This document shows positions 6,931-9,698 of a stretch of 9,698 bases of DNA, one piece after another; position 1 is the first letter of the stretch; each line of letters starts with the position of its first letter. The position numbers and the translations under genes were made by a program. Under the pieces are notes generated by a model. The model was not told the DNA's origin. It saw only the letters and a list, made by a program, of their open reading frames with translations, and searched no databases. The DNA lies in assembly GCA_029982105.1 (NCBI GenBank), contig JARRCQ010000044.1, forward strand, positions 1 to 9,698, written 5' to 3'. Source of the stretch: Candidatus Atribacteria bacterium (lineage in GTDB: Bacteria; Atribacterota; Atribacteria; Atribacterales; Caldatribacteriaceae).

Positions 6931-7287
6931 ATGAGAAAATTTTGGGTACGAGTAAATGGAGAAGAATATGAAGTGGAGGTAGCAGAAGTTAGAGAAGAGG
7001 GAGAGAACCAGTGGAATATAAAGAACGTAAAGAAAATAATTCCTACCTCTTTCCCCCTTCAAGTTACTACTACCTTACGCGCCCCTATGCCTGGAAGAGT
7101 TTTAGCCCTTAATGTAGCAAAGGGAGATAAAGTGGAAGCAGGACAAGTGGTAGTTATCCTGGAAGCTATGAAAATGGAAAATGAAATTATTGCCGAGCGA
7201 GGGGGATTGGTAAAAGAAATCTATGTGGAAGAAAACGACACCGTAGATAGCGGTGACCCTATTTTAGAGATTGAGGAAGAGAGATGA
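6931..7287 (+). CDS. Biotin carboxyl carrier protein of the carboxyltransferase complex
   Basis: This 118-residue protein carries the biotin that shuttles the carboxyl group to and from the mmdA product. A short N-terminal beta-rich part (MRKFWVRVNGEEYEVEV) leads through a linker to a typical biotinyl domain from about 48 to 116. The motif EAMKMENEI (78-86) holds the biotin-accepting lysine at 81; APMPGRV (51-57) begins the domain as in other carriers. The size and layout match the gamma subunit of methylmalonyl-CoA decarboxylase (MmdC) or the 1.3S subunit of transcarboxylase. The ATG is six bases downstream of a strong GGGAGG site. The TGA stop overlaps the next gene in ATGA, so that gene is probably translationally coupled. 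Confidence 0.93.
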   Translation: MRKFWVRVNGEEYEVEVAEVREEGENQWNIKNVKKIIPTSFPLQVTTTLRAPMPGRVLALNVAKGDKVEAGQVVVILEAMKMENEIIAERGGLVKEIYVEENDTVDSGDPILEIEEER

Positions 7288-9158
7288 GGAGAAATATCTT
7301 TTTGCTGATAGGGTTTTTAATCATTTTCTTTTTCTCTTTCCCTATTCTTTCTGAGAGATGGGAGAGAGAATCTCAATCTAAAGTGGTGGAATTGGTGGTA
7401 GATTGGAACGACATAGAGTGGGTGGGAAAGATGGAAGGCATAGACCCCCTGCTTCTGGCTGAAGAACTAAAAAAAGAAGGTTTTGAGACTTTGGGAATTA
7501 GCGAGCTTACCTGGAGGCAAATAGTCAGTCAGGGAAGGGCGGTTCCGGTAACTCCTTCTCCTTTTTCTTCTCCCCTATTGCGTTATTTTCAGATTTCTGA
7601 TCCTCTTCTGCGAGAAACGGTGAAAGACCACCTCCTTCTTTTAGGGAAAGAGGTGGAAGAAAAAGGAGAAATATTGGGAGTAAACATTCTTTACGAAGAA
7701 GAGGACAAAATAGGAGTGGGCTGGGATTACAGAGTTATACAGGCTCTGCAAGAGCAAGGGTTTCGTCTCATCCTTCGTCCTTACAATCGTTATAATATCC
7801 CCCCTTCGGTCTTAGAAAATTTGCTTCAGGAGAAAGTTTGGGAAAGGGCTGAAGGAGTTATTTTCTCTGGAGATAGTGTTTTGGGTGCTCCCCGTGCTGA
7901 TTCGCTGCGTCTTCTCTCTTCTTTTCTGGAGGAAAAGGGGCTGTTTTGGGGATATCTTGAATTTGTAGGCCAAAAAGGAGAAACTACCCTTGCTTCTCTT
8001 GCCTCTCCTTTTACCCTTCGAGCTCACAGTATCCCTCCCGAAGAGCTAAAAGGTTACACTCCAGCAGAAGCTCGAGACCGGTTTTTGCGAGCAGTCAAAG
8101 AAAGGTCAGTTCCTATTCTTTATCTCCGTCTTTTTACCGAGCCTCCTGGTTTTGAAAGCTGGAACAAAAACTTACCTTATTTGGTCTCGGTTAAAAAAGC
8201 GTTAACTGATAACGGATATACCCCGGGAAGGGTGAGTGTTCCTTTCCCTTCTTTTTCTCCTCCTCTTTACTCTTTGATTTTCTTTTCTCTGGCTTTATCT
8301 TTGTTTGTTTTTTATCTTTGGAGTTCCTTTTTCCGTTCCTCTTTCTGGATTATCCCTCTGTGTTTTATCCCTCTAGCGGGGTTAATGTTCTATGACCTGA
8401 TATGGGGTATGAGAGTTTTGGGACTTCTCTCGGGGATTGTTTATCCTACTTTAGGAGTAATTATTTTAATTGATGCTATTTATTCGGGAAGGGGAAAACT
8501 CCAAAGCTTAGGATGGGCATTTATTACTCTCTTTTCTGGAGCTTTAACTGTCTCTTTAGGTCTTTATCACTGGTTATTTGTTTTGCGAATTTACCAATAT
8601 TGGGGAGTTAAAGTTTCTCTCCTTGCTCCTCCTCTTTTGACCCTCCTTTATCTTTTTAGAAAAGGTTATTGGGGCGTGAGTATCCAACAGGTTTTGCTGG
8701 AAAATTTAAAAAGATTTGAGCTATTGATAGTGGCATTTTTAGGAGTAGCAGCATTACTTTACCTCACTCGCTCGGGCAACTTTCCTCTCCTGCCCGCTGG
8801 TGGGTTAGAAACCAGAATTCGAGTTCTCCTGGAGCGCATTTTGTTTATGCGACCTCGTACTAAAGAATTCTTAATTGGCTATCCTGCTCTTTGGCTTTTA
8901 TTCTATTGGAATAAAGATAAAATCCGGCCTTCCTATAGTCTAATTCTATGGTTGGGAGTGGCAGTGGGATTTTCTACTTTCTTCAACTCTTTCTGTCACA
9001 TTCATACTCCTTTTCTTTACATTCTTTTGCGATTTCTTAATGCCTTGGTGCTGAGTCTTCCTGTGGCGATAATTTATATTGTAGCTATAAAGTTGGCTCT
9101 CTTTTTGTGGCAGAGAGTGGGAAGATGGGGAGAGAGAAGCTATTCACCAAAAGGTTAA
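7284..9158 (+). CDS. DUF5693-type polytopic membrane protein
   Basis: This 624-residue protein has an N-terminal membrane anchor or signal (about 4-22), a soluble domain of some 300 residues (about 25-320) presumably outside the membrane, and a C-terminal block of eight or nine hydrophobic segments from about 327 to 607. The soluble domain contains LILRPYNRYN (162-171) and VIFSGDSVLG (192-201). The membrane block has RSGN (496-499), RPRTKEFLIGYPAL (523-536) and FNSFCHIHTP (567-576), which I associate with DUF5693. The family has no proven function and commonly precedes csaB, suggesting work on a wall polymer precursor, perhaps in its modification or transport. The ATG overlaps the biotin carrier stop by four bases. 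Its end overlaps the putative csaB start. Confidence 0.75.
   Translation: MRRNIFLLIGFLIIFFFSFPILSERWERESQSKVVELVVDWNDIEWVGKMEGIDPLLLAEELKKEGFETLGISELTWRQIVSQGRAVPVTPSPFSSPLLRYFQISDPLLRETVKDHLLLLGKEVEEKGEILGVNILYEEEDKIGVGWDYRVIQALQEQGFRLILRPYNRYNIPPSVLENLLQEKVWERAEGVIFSGDSVLGAPRADSLRLLSSFLEEKGLFWGYLEFVGQKGETTLASLASPFTLRAHSIPPEELKGYTPAEARDRFLRAVKERSVPILYLRLFTEPPGFESWNKNLPYLVSVKKALTDNGYTPGRVSVPFPSFSPPLYSLIFFSLALSLFVFYLWSSFFRSSFWIIPLCFIPLAGLMFYDLIWGMRVLGLLSGIVYPTLGVIILIDAIYSGRGKLQSLGWAFITLFSGALTVSLGLYHWLFVLRIYQYWGVKVSLLAPPLLTLLYLFRKGYWGVSIQQVLLENLKRFELLIVAFLGVAALLYLTRSGNFPLLPAGGLETRIRVLLERILFMRPRTKEFLIGYPALWLLFYWNKDKIRPSYSLILWLGVAVGFSTFFNSFCHIHTPFLYILLRFLNALVLSLPVAIIYIVAIKLALFLWQRVGRWGERSYSPKG
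9127..9132 (+). promoter_or_regulatory. Ribosome binding site supporting an ATT start for csaB
   Basis: GGGGAG, continued by AGAG, lies nine bases before ATT 9142, inside the end of the preceding gene. An ATG at 9125-9127 is in another frame and would make only a 15-residue peptide ending at TAG 9170-9172. The site therefore most likely serves the csaB-like frame. Confidence 0.4.
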
Positions 9159-9698
9159 GTTTTTTATTTTAGGATATTATGGCTTTGGTAACTGGGGAGA
9201 TGAACTCAGCCTTAGAGCAGTTTTGGGAGATTTAGAACAAATTAGTGAGAAGTTGCAGCTCCCTTTTCTTTATCAGGTTCTTTATCGAGGAAATGATTTT
9301 CTTCTTCCTCCCCCCGGTGAAGTTTATCCGGTAAGCAGAGACAATTTCTTTTCTGTGCTTCAGACAATTAGAAATAGTGATTATGTCTTAGTGGGAGGAG
9401 GGAGTCTCTTACAGGATGTTACCAGCTTTCGCTCTCTTCTCTATTATTTTTCTCTTTTACGTTGGGCACAGTGGTGGAAGAAGAAAGTTATTTTTTATCG
9501 GGTAGGATTAGGCCCTCTTCTCCGGAGGGAAAGCCGTTTTTTAGTCTCTCGCCTTCTTCAAGATAGCTTTCTTTCTATTTTTCGAGACGAGGAGAGCCTA
9601 AACTTGGCTTTGCAGCTGGGTGCTTCCTCTCCTTTTCTGGGATGCGACCCTCTTTTCTCCTGGGAGGGCAAAGAAATAGAACCAAAGTTTTGCAATTA
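9142..9698 (+). CDS. csaB: CsaB-type polysaccharide pyruvyl transferase, 3' part beyond window
   Basis: CsaB adds pyruvate ketal to the secondary cell-wall polymer, making the ligand for SLH domains of S-layer proteins. The visible frame has VKFFILGYYGFGNWGDE, the family's N-terminal strand and glycine-rich loop, then DYVLVGGGSLLQDVTS (80-95), a V-G-L-G-P segment after the second strand, IFRDEES and the LGCDPLF segment. The gene runs off the right edge after 185 codons. The frame has no ATG, GTG or TTG between its last upstream stop (9088-9090) and the first conserved strand. ATT at 9142, nine bases after GGGGAG (9127-9132), is the best candidate start and would overlap the previous gene by 17 bases. 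The family call is firm; the start is not. Confidence 0.88.
   Translation, partial: MHQKVKFFILGYYGFGNWGDELSLRAVLGDLEQISEKLQLPFLYQVLYRGNDFLLPPPGEVYPVSRDNFFSVLQTIRNSDYVLVGGGSLLQDVTSFRSLLYYFSLLRWAQWWKKKVIFYRVGLGPLLRRESRFLVSRLLQDSFLSIFRDEESLNLALQLGASSPFLGCDPLFSWEGKEIEPKFCN

Noticed and set aside
1..9698. CRISPR array, tRNA, rRNA or riboswitch
   Set aside because: No regularly spaced repeats, cloverleaf or recognisable structured RNA motif was found by eye; the two direct repeats ahead of secA are too few and too diverged for an array.

Overview
The window looks like chromosomal DNA from an AT-rich bacterium with strong AGGAGG-type ribosome binding sites and tightly packed genes. The order secA-prfB, a DUF5693-type membrane protein followed by a CsaB-type pyruvyl transferase, and an Asp23-like domain all resemble Bacillota (Firmicutes) or another lineage with S-layer or cell-wall-polymer anchoring. 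The phylum cannot be fixed from this sequence alone.

Bases 1-98 appear to be the end of an IS3-type insertion sequence: the first codons of a transposase on the minus strand and a terminal repeat. Bases 99-576 hold no convincing gene. They contain three compact hairpins (174-188, 240-266, 321-339), a 28-base imperfect direct repeat at 395-422 and 442-469 that faintly resembles the insertion-sequence end, possible promoter boxes, and the secA ribosome binding site.

From 577 to the right edge all genes lie on the plus strand with gaps of at most 13 bases or with overlaps, so they are probably one operon. The order is secA (Sec export ATPase), prfB (peptide release factor 2, with a programmed +1 frameshift), a P-loop/Asp23-like two-domain protein, a carboxyltransferase of the methylmalonyl-CoA decarboxylase/transcarboxylase type, a very small probable subunit of that enzyme, a biotin carrier protein, a DUF5693-type polytopic membrane protein, and the first part of a CsaB-type pyruvyl transferase cut by the window edge.

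Three themes are joined. The first is protein export and translation termination. The second is a biotin-dependent acyl-CoA carboxyl-transfer module, whose membrane sodium pump or biotin carboxylase partner is not in the window. The third is cell-wall polymer modification: CsaB pyruvylation creates the ligand for SLH-domain surface proteins, which are themselves exported through SecA.

Most of the window is recognisable core biology. The parts most worth a second look are the P-loop/Asp23-like protein, the absence of any ATG, GTG or TTG start for the csaB-like gene (ATT is the best candidate), a palindrome forming the end of the small carboxylase subunit, and the repeat-rich leader of secA.
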